From NCBI RefSeq assembly GCF_042677005.1, contig NZ_JBHTIF010000001.1, forward strand, positions 62,001-126,000: a DNA stretch of 64,000 nucleotides, read 5' to 3'. A program made the position numbers and the translations under genes. The notes beneath the pieces are model-generated. The model did not search any database. It was given only the letters and a program-made list of their open reading frames with translations, and had not been told where the DNA came from. This stretch comes from Lysobacter_I brunescens (GTDB lineage: Bacteria; Pseudomonadota; Gammaproteobacteria; Xanthomonadales; Xanthomonadaceae). Shown one piece after another: positions 17,161-25,712 of the stretch; the stretch's first letter is position 1; each line of letters begins with the position of its first letter.

Positions 17161-17247
17161 CCACGCGACGCAGCGTGGCATGAGTCCGGCGTTTTTGACG
17201 TTGGATACCGACCGAGCAGGCAACGACAGAACAGGGGCCGTACCGAC

Positions 17248-19206
17248 GTGTGTGGAATCGCGGGATTCAGCGGGCCCGACGTGCGCCCGGACGAGGCGCA
17301 CCCGCTGCTGCAGCGGATGATCCACACGCTGGCGCATCGCGGACCGGACGGCTTCGGCTTCCATGCCGACCACGGCATCGGCCTGGCCCATGCGCGCCTG
17401 TCGATCATCGACCTGAGCACCGGCGACCAGCCGATCCACAACCCGTCGCGCACGGCCTGGACGGTCTTCAACGGCGAGATCTTCAACTACGTCGAACTGC
17501 GCCGCGAACTCGAAGCCGAGGGCCGCGTCTTCTATACGCAATCCGACACCGAAGTGATCGTGCACCTGTACGACCGCGACGGCGACGATTTCGTGCAGCA
17601 CCTCAACGGCCAGTTCGCGATCGCGCTGTGGGATGCGACCCGCCATCGCCTGGTGCTGGCGCGCGACCGCGCCGGCATCCGTCCGCTGTATCTCGCCCGC
17701 GAGGCCGGCCGGCTGTGGTTCGCCTCGGAACCCAAGGCCTTGCTGGCGGTCCTGCCGCAGTGCGCGACGCTCGATCCGCGCGGGCTGGCCGAAACCTTCG
17801 CCACCTGGTCGCCGATCGAACCGCACACGGTCTATCGCGGTATCGAGAGCCTGCCGCCGGGCCATCTGCTGGTACGCGAGGCCGACGGCCGCGAGACCCT
17901 GCGCCGCTGGTGGGACTGGACCTTCCCGGACGAGGCCGACACATCGCCGTCGCGCTTCCCGATGGATGTCGAAACCGCGACTGCCGAACTGCGCGCGCTG
18001 CTGATCGATGCCGTGCGCCTGCAGCTGCGCGCGGACGTGCCGGTCGGCGCCTATCTCAGCGGCGGCCTGGATTCGTCGGGGATCGTCGCGATGATCCGCG
18101 GCTTCACCCACACCCCGGTGCGCACGTTCTCGGTGGCCTTCGAGGACGGCGAATTCGACGAAAGCGAACACCAGATGGCGATGGTGCGCCACCTCGGCAC
18201 CGAACACACCACGCTGCGCTGCACGCGACGCGACATCGGCGAAGCCTTCCCGCGCCTGGTCCGCCATACCGACACCCCGGTGCTGCGCACCGCGCCGGTG
18301 CCGCTGATGCTGCTGGCCGGCAGCGTGCGCGAACACGGCTACAAGGTCGTGCTGACCGGCGAAGGCGCCGACGAGGTGTTCGGCGGCTACGACCTGTTCA
18401 AGGAAGCGAAGATCCGCCGCTTCTGGGCACAGCAGCCGGATTCGCGCCTGCGGCCGCGCCTGCTCGAACGCCTGTATGGCTACCTGCCGAACTCGCCGGT
18501 GCGCAATCCCGCATTCGCGCAGACCTTCTTCGGCCAGGGCATGCAGCACCTGCATCGCCCGGTGTTCGCGCACGTGCCGCGCTGGACCACCTCGCAGCGC
18601 GCACTAGGCCTGCTCTCGCCCGACATGCGCGCTGAAGTCGGCGCGTTCGACCCGCTCGACGCCTTCGAAGCGACGCTACCGGCGGAGATCGCGCGCTGGT
18701 CGCCATTGGCGCGCGACCAGTACGTCGAGGCCAAGTCGCTGCTCTCGGGCTATCTGCTCTCCTCGCAGGGCGACCGCGTGGCGATGGCCAACTCGATCGA
18801 AGGCCGCGTGCCCTACCTCGACCATCGCGTCATCGAGTTCGCCAACCGCCTGCCGCCCAGCTGGAAGATCCGCGGCATGACCGAAAAATGGCTGCTGCGC
18901 CGCGCGCTGCGCGACCTCCTGCCGGACGACATCCTGCAGCGCACCAAGCAGCCGTACCGCGCACCGGACAGCGCCAGCTTCTTCTTCGACGGCCAGCCGC
19001 TGGACTACGTCGCCGACCTGATGAGCGAGGCCAGCCTGCGCGAGGCCGGCTATTTCGATGCCGCCGCCGTCGGCCGGCTGTTCGACAAGTGCCGCGCCGG
19101 CCGCGCCACCGGCTTCGCCGACAACCAGGCCTTCGTCGGCGTGCTGTCGACGATGCTGGTCCACCGCCAGCTGCGCGATGCCTCCGGCGCCGCCGCGCCC
19201 CACTGA
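17248..19206 (+). CDS. Asparagine-synthetase-B-like amidotransferase
   Basis: 652 residues; the start is GTG, so that after Met removal the class II glutaminase nucleophile is Cys2 (MCGIAGFSG). The N-terminal glutaminase domain shows AHRGPDGFGF and FNGEIFNYVELR. The synthetase domain has the pyrophosphate loop AYLSGGLDSSGIVAM near residue 270 and VVLTGEGADEVFGGYDLFK. Paralogues of AsnB are common in exopolysaccharide clusters, where they may amidate a sugar acid rather than aspartate; the exosortase-A-associated amidotransferases have this length. The context here (GT4 upstream, methyltransferase 21 bp downstream) supports that reading. True asparagine synthesis cannot be excluded. Confidence 0.85.
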   Translation: MCGIAGFSGPDVRPDEAHPLLQRMIHTLAHRGPDGFGFHADHGIGLAHARLSIIDLSTGDQPIHNPSRTAWTVFNGEIFNYVELRRELEAEGRVFYTQSDTEVIVHLYDRDGDDFVQHLNGQFAIALWDATRHRLVLARDRAGIRPLYLAREAGRLWFASEPKALLAVLPQCATLDPRGLAETFATWSPIEPHTVYRGIESLPPGHLLVREADGRETLRRWWDWTFPDEADTSPSRFPMDVETATAELRALLIDAVRLQLRADVPVGAYLSGGLDSSGIVAMIRGFTHTPVRTFSVAFEDGEFDESEHQMAMVRHLGTEHTTLRCTRRDIGEAFPRLVRHTDTPVLRTAPVPLMLLAGSVREHGYKVVLTGEGADEVFGGYDLFKEAKIRRFWAQQPDSRLRPRLLERLYGYLPNSPVRNPAFAQTFFGQGMQHLHRPVFAHVPRWTTSQRALGLLSPDMRAEVGAFDPLDAFEATLPAEIARWSPLARDQYVEAKSLLSGYLLSSQGDRVAMANSIEGRVPYLDHRVIEFANRLPPSWKIRGMTEKWLLRRALRDLLPDDILQRTKQPYRAPDSASFFFDGQPLDYVADLMSEASLREAGYFDAAAVGRLFDKCRAGRATGFADNQAFVGVLSTMLVHRQLRDASGAAAPH

Positions 19207-19227
19207 TCACACGGATACGCCTGCTCC

Positions 19228-20160
19228 ATGCACTGGAAACTGAAAGGACTGCTGCAGAAAACCCTGGGCGTGCTGCCCGCCGGCGAGACCCTGCACTACC
19301 GCTTGCAGCGCCACCTCGGCGGCATGCGCAATCCGCGCCGTGAGATCGGCCTGAAGATCGACGACTGGGAAGGCATGGTGAAGCAGCTGCACGGCGTCGG
19401 CGTGCGCATTCCCGGCGCGCGGCTGATGGAGATCGGCAGCGGCTGGTATCCCGCCTTGCCGCTGGCCTGCTACCTGGTCGGCGCCGCGCGCGTGCACACG
19501 CTCGATCTGAACCGTCTGCTCAAACCCGACCTGATGCGCCTGTGCATCGCGATGCTCGGCGAACAGCTGCCGCGCCTGGCGAGCACCTGCGACGTCGACC
19601 TGGCGGACGTCGAGGCGCGTTACGCCCGCCTGCGCGAGGCCGCGAACCGCAGCGACGATCCCGGCACGATCAGCGACGGCGTCATCGACTACCGCGCACC
19701 GGCCGACGCCGCCGCGTCGGGACTGCCCGACGGCTCGATCGACATCGTGTTCTCCAACAGCGTGCTCGAACACGTCCCGCCGGACGCCATCGCGCGCATC
19801 CATCGCGCGACGCGCAACCTCGTCCGCCCAGGCGGCTGGGTATTCCACTCGGTGAACTGCGGCGACCACTACGCCTACGCCGACCCAGGCATCCACCAGC
19901 TCAACTACCTGCAGTTCTCCGACGCGCAGTGGGCGTTCTGGAACAACCGCTTCCTCTACCAGAACCGGCTGCGCGCGCACCAGCTCGTCGACGGCGCCCG
20001 CGACGCCGGCTTCGACATCGTCCTCGACACCTCGCACGCACGCCCGCAGCGCCTGCAGCAATTGCAGGCGATGGCCATCGCCGAACAGTTCCGGCACATC
20101 GCACCGGAAAAGCTGTGCATCACGACGGTGGATTTCATCGGGCGGAATCCGGGGGCCTGA
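19228..20160 (+). CDS. SAM-dependent methyltransferase
   Basis: 310 residues. A short helical N-terminus precedes the methyltransferase core: motif I RLMEIGSGWYPALPLACYL, HTLDLNRLLKPDLM, IDIVFSNSVLEHVPPDAIAR and GGWVFHSVNCGDHYAY. The SxSVLEHV pattern is usual for Methyltransf_11/25 enzymes; the insertion between motifs I and II is longer than typical. It follows the AsnB-like gene by 21 bp and is probably co-transcribed with it and the GT4. This is the third methyltransferase in 9 kb, which fits a heavily modified glycan. The substrate is unknown. Confidence 0.8.
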   Translation: MHWKLKGLLQKTLGVLPAGETLHYRLQRHLGGMRNPRREIGLKIDDWEGMVKQLHGVGVRIPGARLMEIGSGWYPALPLACYLVGAARVHTLDLNRLLKPDLMRLCIAMLGEQLPRLASTCDVDLADVEARYARLREAANRSDDPGTISDGVIDYRAPADAAASGLPDGSIDIVFSNSVLEHVPPDAIARIHRATRNLVRPGGWVFHSVNCGDHYAYADPGIHQLNYLQFSDAQWAFWNNRFLYQNRLRAHQLVDGARDAGFDIVLDTSHARPQRLQQLQAMAIAEQFRHIAPEKLCITTVDFIGRNPGA

Positions 20161-20191
20161 CCCGCAGCCCCCGTTCGCATCGGTCCGCGCC

Positions 20192-21376
20192 TCAGCGCGC
20201 CGGGCGGATCCGCAGCAGCTTGCCCTGCTCTGCGTCGACCAGCAGGTAGATCGCGCCGTCCGGCCCTTCGCGCACGTCGCGGATGCGGTCCTGGCGCGCG
20301 GCGAGCAGGCGTTCCTCGTGCACGACGCGGTCGCCGTCGAGTTCCAGACGGATCAATGCGGTCTTCGCCAGTGATCCCAGCAGCAGATTGCCCTTCCACT
20401 CGGGAATCGCCTTGCCGCTGTAGAACAGCATGCCGCTCAGGCCGGGCGAGACCTCCCAGACGTGGTGCGGCTGCGCCATGCCAGGCGCCTCGCGGCCGGT
20501 GGAGCCCTTGATCGGCTCGCCGCTGTAGTCGACGCCGTGCGTGATCACCGGCCAGCCGTAGTTGCCGCCGGCCTCGGGGATGTTCAGTTCGTCGCCACCC
20601 ATCGGCCCGTGCTCGCTGGTCCAGACCTTGCGCGTGACCGGATGCAGCGCGGCGCCCTGCATGTTGCGATGGCCGAGCGACCAGATCTCGGGCCGTGCGC
20701 CTTCGCGCTTCGCGAACGGGTTGTCCTCGGGGATTCGCCCGTCCGGCCAGATCCGCACCAGCTTGCCCTGCAGGGTGTCCAGCGACTGCACCGCGCTGTC
20801 GACGCGGTTGTCGCCCTGGGTGACGAACAGGTGGCCCTGGTCGTCGAATACCAGCCGCGACCCAACATGGGTGCCGCTGGAGAGCTTCGGCTCCTGGCGA
20901 TACACCACTTCGACATCGCGGAGCTGGTCGCCTTCGAGCCGGCCGCGCGCCACCGCCGTGCCGCACTTGTTGCCGCGCAGGTTCGGCTCGGCGAACGACA
21001 CGTACACCAGCTTGTCCTCGGCGAACGTCGGCGAGAGCACGACATCGAGCAGGCCGGCCTGCCCATCGACATAGATCTTCGGCAGCCCGCCGATGGGCGC
21101 GGACACCGTGCCGTCGGCCGCGATCCGGCGCAGGCGGCCGGGACGCTCGGTCACCAGCATGTCGCCGTCGGGCAGGATCGCCAGCCCCCACGGATGCTCC
21201 AGGCCCGTCACCAGCTCGCTGACTTCGATGCGCGTCTTTTCCGTGGCCTCGGCGACCGGCGCGGCATCGCGCGCGGCCTTGGGCGGTTCGCTCGGCGGCG
21301 TGGGCGCATCGGGTGCGCCACAGGCCGTCAGCCCGAGGGCCAGCGCCAGGACGGCGGGGAGCATCGATCCGGGCAT
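20192..21376 (-). CDS. PQQ-dependent sugar dehydrogenase, YliI/soluble aldose type, lipoprotein
   Basis: 394 residues. From the ATG at 21376 the N-terminus reads MPGSMLPAVLALALGLTAC, a lipoprotein signal with lipobox LTAC and mature Cys19. The protein is therefore exported and lipid-anchored. The six-bladed propeller begins LEHPWGLAILPDGDMLVTER and contains GQAGLLDVVLSP, WSLGHRNMQGAALHP, SEHGPMGGDELNIPEAGGNY and ISDVREGPDG-like blade ends, all matching periplasmic aldose dehydrogenases that use PQQ and calcium. An in-frame upstream extension to 21475 is unlikely. It converges with the upstream methyltransferase (32-bp gap) and is not obviously part of the glycan pathway. Confidence 0.88.
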   Translation of the reverse strand: MPGSMLPAVLALALGLTACGAPDAPTPPSEPPKAARDAAPVAEATEKTRIEVSELVTGLEHPWGLAILPDGDMLVTERPGRLRRIAADGTVSAPIGGLPKIYVDGQAGLLDVVLSPTFAEDKLVYVSFAEPNLRGNKCGTAVARGRLEGDQLRDVEVVYRQEPKLSSGTHVGSRLVFDDQGHLFVTQGDNRVDSAVQSLDTLQGKLVRIWPDGRIPEDNPFAKREGARPEIWSLGHRNMQGAALHPVTRKVWTSEHGPMGGDELNIPEAGGNYGWPVITHGVDYSGEPIKGSTGREAPGMAQPHHVWEVSPGLSGMLFYSGKAIPEWKGNLLLGSLAKTALIRLELDGDRVVHEERLLAARQDRIRDVREGPDGAIYLLVDAEQGKLLRIRPAR

Positions 21377-21636
21377 CGCTCGGCGTTGCGACGGACCACG
21401 GCGAGACGAGGCGGCATCAGCGACCACAGGAGAATTCGGGATCATGGACTGCGCTATCGACGTGACGGACGGCACGTTATCCTACCCGACGGTTCGCGGC
21501 AGGGTCCCGCACCGCCTCCGTTTCGCCCCATCCCGCACACCTCCGCACCGATTCCTCGCCTTCGCTCCCGACGCGCCCCGGATTGGCCGTCGCAGGGCCT
21601 TTATTGCGTACAGAACCATCGACCAGGGGACTCCGC
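21377..21636. other. Divergent intergenic region before the acyl carrier protein gene
   Basis: 260 bp between the lipoprotein dehydrogenase (leftward) and the acyl carrier protein gene (rightward). It must hold two promoters. TAGGAT occurs on the minus strand near 21480-21485 and TTTATT on the plus strand near 21600; neither has a clear partner hexamer. A weak GGGGA ribosome site precedes the ATG at 21637. Nothing else was recognised. Confidence 0.4.
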
Positions 21637-21885
21637 ATGTCGCATCGCCAGACCATCAAACGCTTCATCCTCAAGAATTTCCTCTTTTCGGACGACGACA
21701 CCGCCATCGGCGACCAGGATTCCCTGGTGCGCGGCGGCGTGCTCGATTCCACCGGCATCTACGAGCTGATCATGTTCGTCGAGGAAGAGTTCAAGCTCTC
21801 CATCGCGCCGGAGGAAATGGTGCCCGAGAACTTCGACACCCTCGAATCGATGGATGCCTTCATCCAGCGCAAGCTCGCTGGCTGA
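21637..21885 (+). CDS. Acyl carrier protein
   Basis: 82 acidic residues with the four-helix acyl-carrier layout. The phosphopantetheine site is in GGVLDSTGIYEL, Ser38 being the likely attachment residue (DSTG in place of the common DSLD/DSLG). VEEEFKLSIAPEEMVPENF after it is the typical acidic recognition helix. It is the first of four tightly packed genes; the acyl-CoA ligase begins 11 bp downstream. It is probably a dedicated carrier loaded by that ligase rather than the fatty-acid-synthesis AcpP. From memory, carrier proteins of this sort accompany exosortase-A-type polysaccharide clusters. Confidence 0.9.
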   Translation: MSHRQTIKRFILKNFLFSDDDTAIGDQDSLVRGGVLDSTGIYELIMFVEEEFKLSIAPEEMVPENFDTLESMDAFIQRKLAG

Positions 21886-21895
21886 TTCCAACGCC

Positions 21896-23434
21896 ATGAC
21901 GTCGGTTCCCACCCGCGTCGCCGCGATCGCAGCACGCCATCCCGGCCGGACCGCGATCGTCGGCGATGACCGCCGCATCGATTACGCCGGTTTCTGGCGC
22001 GAAGTGCAGTGCTTCGCCCGTGCGCTGCGCGCGCGCGGGCTGCAGCCGGGCGAGCGCGTGGCGATCCTGCTGCCGAACCGCATCGAAGCCGCCGTGGCCT
22101 GCTACGGCGCATGGTTGGCCGGCGGCATCTCGGTGCCGCTCAACGCGCAGGCCCGCGAGCGTGATTTCCTCGCCTGGCTGGCGCACTGCGACACCCGCCA
22201 CGTGGTCTTCGAGACGCGCCACGGCGATGCGGTCGCGGCGATCGACGCCTGCGACGCGACGCGCGCGAAGCCGATCGAACGCTGGGCGATCGACGGCGAC
22301 CATCCGCTCGCCGACCGCACCGCATCGAACGAGGACGCATCCGACCTCGATCCCGCAGCCATCGCTGGCGAGGACATCGCCGTCATCCTCTACACCTCCG
22401 GCACCACCGGCGCGCCGAAGGGCGTCACCCTCAGCCACGGCAATCTGCTGGCGAACGCCGATGCGGTGCTGCGCTATCTGTCGCTTGGCGAAGGCGACAG
22501 CGTGCTGTCGATCCTCGCCTTCTACTACGCCTACGGCGCCTCGGTGCTGCACACGCACCTGATGTCCGGCGGCTGCGTGGTGCTGGCGCAGAACCTGCTG
22601 TTCCCGCACCTGCTGATGGACACGATCGCCCGCGAACGCATCACCGGTTTCTCCGGCGTGCCCTCGACCTTCGCGCTGCTGCTGGAACGCGTGAAGCTGG
22701 CCGACTACGACCTCTCCTCACTGCGCTACCTCACCCAGGCCGGCGGCGCCATGAGTCCCGTGCTCACACGACGTCTCCGCGCGGCGCTGCCGCATGCGCG
22801 CCTGTTCGTCATGTACGGCCAGACCGAGGCGACTTCGCGGCTGACGTATCTCCCGCCTGACCGCCTGGACGAGAAACTCGGCGCGGTCGGCATCCCCGTC
22901 GATGGCGTCGAGCTGCGCATCGTCCGCGAAGACGGCCACGATGCCGACATCGGCGAGACCGGCGAAGTGCGCGTGCGCGGTCCGAACGTGATGCGCGGCT
23001 ACTGGAAGAACGACGACGCCACCGCCGCCGTGCTCGTCGACGGCTGGCTGCGTACCGGCGACCTCGGCCATCTCGATGCCGACGGCGTGCTGTGGCTCGC
23101 CGGGCGTCGCAGCGACATGATCAAGACCGGCGCGCATCGCGTGCATCCTGGCGACATCGAGGAGGTCATCGCCGAGATCCCCGGCGTCAGCGAAGTCGCT
23201 GTCGTCGGCATCGACGACAGCGTGCTGGGCCAGGTCATCAAGGCCTTCGTGGTCGCGCCGGGCCTGCCGCCGAACAGCGGCAACCACATCAAGGCGCACT
23301 GCCGCGAGCGCCTGGCCACCTACAAGATTCCGCGCGACATCGCCTTCGTCGCCGCGCTCCCGCGTACCGCCTCCGGCAAGGTTCGCCGCGCCGCCCTCCT
23401 GGCCACTCTCTCCGAACCCGACACCAACGCATGA
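21896..23434 (+). CDS. AMP-forming acyl-CoA/acyl-ACP ligase
   Basis: 512 residues of the ANL adenylating superfamily, which activate a carboxylate with ATP and pass it to a thiol. Core motifs: phosphate loop ILYTSGTTGAPKGVTLSHGN at about 165-184, FVMYGQTEATSRLTYLPP, the hinge GWLRTGDLGHLDADGVLWL, and the C-terminal TASGKVRR catalytic Lys. The start is placed at 21896 (MTSVPTRV), since the longer ORF overlaps the carrier gene. The adjacent carrier is the obvious thiol partner. It resembles the exosortase-A-associated ligase family. The acid it activates is unknown; peptide-bond formation with the glycan through the GNAT three genes later is one possibility. Confidence 0.9.
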   Translation: MTSVPTRVAAIAARHPGRTAIVGDDRRIDYAGFWREVQCFARALRARGLQPGERVAILLPNRIEAAVACYGAWLAGGISVPLNAQARERDFLAWLAHCDTRHVVFETRHGDAVAAIDACDATRAKPIERWAIDGDHPLADRTASNEDASDLDPAAIAGEDIAVILYTSGTTGAPKGVTLSHGNLLANADAVLRYLSLGEGDSVLSILAFYYAYGASVLHTHLMSGGCVVLAQNLLFPHLLMDTIARERITGFSGVPSTFALLLERVKLADYDLSSLRYLTQAGGAMSPVLTRRLRAALPHARLFVMYGQTEATSRLTYLPPDRLDEKLGAVGIPVDGVELRIVREDGHDADIGETGEVRVRGPNVMRGYWKNDDATAAVLVDGWLRTGDLGHLDADGVLWLAGRRSDMIKTGAHRVHPGDIEEVIAEIPGVSEVAVVGIDDSVLGQVIKAFVVAPGLPPNSGNHIKAHCRERLATYKIPRDIAFVAALPRTASGKVRRAALLATLSEPDTNA

Positions 23435-24429
23435 ACGCCTCCGCACACGCGCCACTGGACTGGACCGTCCTCGACCTCGACTACGCCGCAGAAGCCGATC
23501 GCATCGCCGCGCGGCTGCGCGACATCACCGCGCGCCAGCTGCGCCGACGCGGCCTGGTGGTCGCGATTTCCGGCGGCATCGACAGCTCGGCGAGCGTCGC
23601 GCTCGCGGTGCGCGCGCTGGGCCCGGAGCGCGTGTTCGGCCTGATCCTGCCCGAGCGCGATTCCTCCGACGACAGCGCCGCGCGCGCGACGATCCTCGCG
23701 CAGCACCTCGGCATCCGCACCGAGACCGTCGACATCGCGCCCGCGCTGGACGCCATCGGCTGCTACCGCGCCCGCGACGCTGCGGTGCGCAACACGATCC
23801 CCGAATACGGCGACGGCTGGAAGTTCAAGATCGTCATCGACGGCGGCCTGCAGGGTCGCTTCAACCGCTTCCGCCTGATCGCCGAAGCGCCGGACGGCAC
23901 GCCGCACGATCGCGACCTCGCGCTGGCCGACTATCTCACCATCGTCGCCGCGACGAACTTCAAGCAGCGCATCCGCAAGACCCTGGAATACTTCCACGCC
24001 GATCGCCTGAACTACGGCGTGGTCGGCACGCCGAACCGGCTGGAATACGACCAGGGTTTCTTCGTGAAGAACGGCGACGGCTCGGCCGACGTCAAGCCGA
24101 TCGCGCACCTCTACAAATCGCAGGTCTACGGCATGGCGCGCCACCTCGGCCTGCCCGAGCGCGTCTGCGCGGCGGTGCCGACCACCGACACCTACAGTCT
24201 CGCGCAGGGCCAGGACGAGTTCTATTTCGCCCTGCCCTACCGGCAGATGGATCTCGCCCTGTACGCACTGAACCACGACTACCCGGCGGCCGAACTGGCG
24301 CGCGTGCTGGAGATCGACGAAGTGCAGGCGCACGCGATCTACGAGGACATCCGCAACAAGCGCCGCACCACGCAGTACATGCACCTCGCGCCGGTGCTCG
24401 CGGTCGACGTGCCCGAAATCCACGCGTGA
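23431..24429 (+). CDS. NAD-synthase-like ATP-dependent ligase without glutaminase domain
   Basis: 332 residues of the NadE/PP-loop ATPase family. The pyrophosphate loop is AISGGIDSSAS at about 45-55; later come VVGTPNRLEYDQGFFVKNGDG, KPIAHLYKSQVYGMARHLGL and SLAQGQDEFYF, the adenylation and deamido-NAD-type segments. There is no CN-hydrolase glutaminase domain, so it would use free ammonia or another amine. It starts with ATG overlapping the ligase stop (23431-23434) and ends overlapping the GNAT start. In this context it more likely makes an amide on a sugar or on the carrier-bound acid than NAD; a true nadE may lie elsewhere. Confidence 0.8.
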   Translation: MNASAHAPLDWTVLDLDYAAEADRIAARLRDITARQLRRRGLVVAISGGIDSSASVALAVRALGPERVFGLILPERDSSDDSAARATILAQHLGIRTETVDIAPALDAIGCYRARDAAVRNTIPEYGDGWKFKIVIDGGLQGRFNRFRLIAEAPDGTPHDRDLALADYLTIVAATNFKQRIRKTLEYFHADRLNYGVVGTPNRLEYDQGFFVKNGDGSADVKPIAHLYKSQVYGMARHLGLPERVCAAVPTTDTYSLAQGQDEFYFALPYRQMDLALYALNHDYPAAELARVLEIDEVQAHAIYEDIRNKRRTTQYMHLAPVLAVDVPEIHA

Positions 24430-25514
24430 GCGACGCGACGACGCCCGCGCAAGCGCCCGTCGCCCCGCAGTACGCGGCGCACGATGGCGATGCCGCGCGC
24501 GACCGCGACGCGGTGCTGGCGGCCTGGCGAGGCAATCTCGGCCAAGCCGCGCGCATGGCCGCGAAGTACGACTGGTTCTACCTGGGCGCGCCGGCCGGGA
24601 TGCCGGTGATGCAGCTGCTGGCGCATGTCGGCAGCGATGCGCCGGTGGGCGTGTGCTCGGCCGGCCGTCGACGCATGCTGCGCGAAGGCCGCGAGATCCG
24701 CGCCGGCGTACTGGTCGATCTCGCGGTGACGCCGGAACATCGCAGCCTCGGGCCGGCACTGATCCTGCAGCAGGGCCTGTTCGCCGCCGGTCGTCGTGAA
24801 CTCGACCAGCTCTACGGCTTTCCGAATCCGAAGGCGGCGCCGGTCTTCAAGCGCATCGGCTACCGCAAGCTCGGCGAGATGGTGCGCCATGCCCGCGTCG
24901 TGCGTCATGCGCCGTACGTGCAGCGCCGCGCACCGACCTTGCCCGCGCCGCTGGCCGACGCGCTGGGGGCATTCTTCGATCTCGGCACGGCGCTGCGCGA
25001 TCGACTGCGCTTTCGCGGCACCGGCGCACTGCACGCAACCTGGTGCGATCACGCGCCCGACATCGATGCGCTGTGGTCGGCCTCGCCGAAACCCGCTGCG
25101 CTCACCGCGATCCGCGACGCCGCGCACCTGCGCTGGCGGTTCGACGACGCGCCGACCGATGCTGCACTGCCGCCGTTCCGTCATCTGCTGCTGCGCGATG
25201 CGCGTGGCGATGCCGCCTGGTTCGCCACGCGCGCGGAGAACGCCACGCGCACGCTGCATGTGCACGACGCCTGGACCCGCGACGGCGGCGCGACGCCCTC
25301 GCACGCGATCCTGCTGGCCTTGCTGCGTGCCGCGCACCAGGCCGGTTTTGCGGTGATCTCGGTCGAACTGGCGACGAACGCCGAACGCCTGCAGCCGTGG
25401 CGCGATCTGGGTTTCGAAGCACGCAGCCGACGCCCGGTATTCGGCACGGATTTCCGCGATGGCGCGGACGGCGACACCGACCTGCACCTGACCTCGGCCG
25501 ACGAGGACGAGTGA
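24426..25514 (+). CDS. GNAT-type N-acyltransferase
   Basis: 362 residues starting with GTG (GTGA overlap with the upstream stop). The N-terminal half shows GNAT features: YLGAPAGMPVMQLLAHVG, GVLVDLAVTPEHRSLGPALI with the acyl-CoA-binding R-x-x-G/A-like loop, and LDQLYGFPNPKAAPVFKRIG, typical of the final GNAT strand. The C-terminal half is a second, more divergent acyltransferase-like domain (LRWRFDDAPTD and HAILLALLRAAHQAGFAVIS). Two-domain GNAT/FemAB-type proteins occur in surface-polysaccharide loci. It closes the four-gene carrier/ligase operon, so a role in transferring the activated acyl group from the carrier is a reasonable inference. Confidence 0.75.
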   Translation: MSDATTPAQAPVAPQYAAHDGDAARDRDAVLAAWRGNLGQAARMAAKYDWFYLGAPAGMPVMQLLAHVGSDAPVGVCSAGRRRMLREGREIRAGVLVDLAVTPEHRSLGPALILQQGLFAAGRRELDQLYGFPNPKAAPVFKRIGYRKLGEMVRHARVVRHAPYVQRRAPTLPAPLADALGAFFDLGTALRDRLRFRGTGALHATWCDHAPDIDALWSASPKPAALTAIRDAAHLRWRFDDAPTDAALPPFRHLLLRDARGDAAWFATRAENATRTLHVHDAWTRDGGATPSHAILLALLRAAHQAGFAVISVELATNAERLQPWRDLGFEARSRRPVFGTDFRDGADGDTDLHLTSADEDE

Positions 25515-25546
25515 TCGCAGGTCGATCGCGCTCCGCTCATCGTTTC

Positions 25547-25702
25547 TTTTGCCCCCTTTGCAAAAGGGGGGCGACGCGCGAAGCGCGGCGGGGGGATTTG
25601 CGGAACGCGAGCGAAAACGTCCGATCCACCACGCTCGATGAAGGATCGAAATCCCCCGCGGACGCTGCGCGACCGCCGCCCCCTCTGCAAAGGGAGCATT
25701 TC
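25547..25702. repeat. Large imperfect inverted repeat in a convergent gap
   Basis: The left arm (25547-25599) runs TTTTGCCCCCTTTGCAAAAG, then GGGGGCGACGCGCGAAGCGC and GGCGGGGGGATTT; the right arm (25649-25702) is its approximate reverse complement, starting AAATCCCCCGCGGACG and ending CCCCCTCTGCAAAGGGAGC. Each arm contains a nested small palindrome around TTTGCAAA. The element lies between the convergent GNAT and deacetylase genes and can form a long cruciform or bidirectional terminator. Confidence 0.7.
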
Positions 25703-25712
25703 AGGCAACGAC

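Noticed and set aside
15559..18573. Minus-strand open frame of 1004 codons opposite the GT4 and AsnB-like genes
   Set aside because: His/Arg/Gln/Asp-rich composition, no motifs, no ribosome site; a typical antisense shadow of high-GC genes with strong motif support on the plus strand.
23431..24429. Calling this the housekeeping NAD synthase nadE
   Set aside because: The fold motifs fit, but its coupling to a carrier, ligase and acyltransferase in a glycan region makes that name unsafe.
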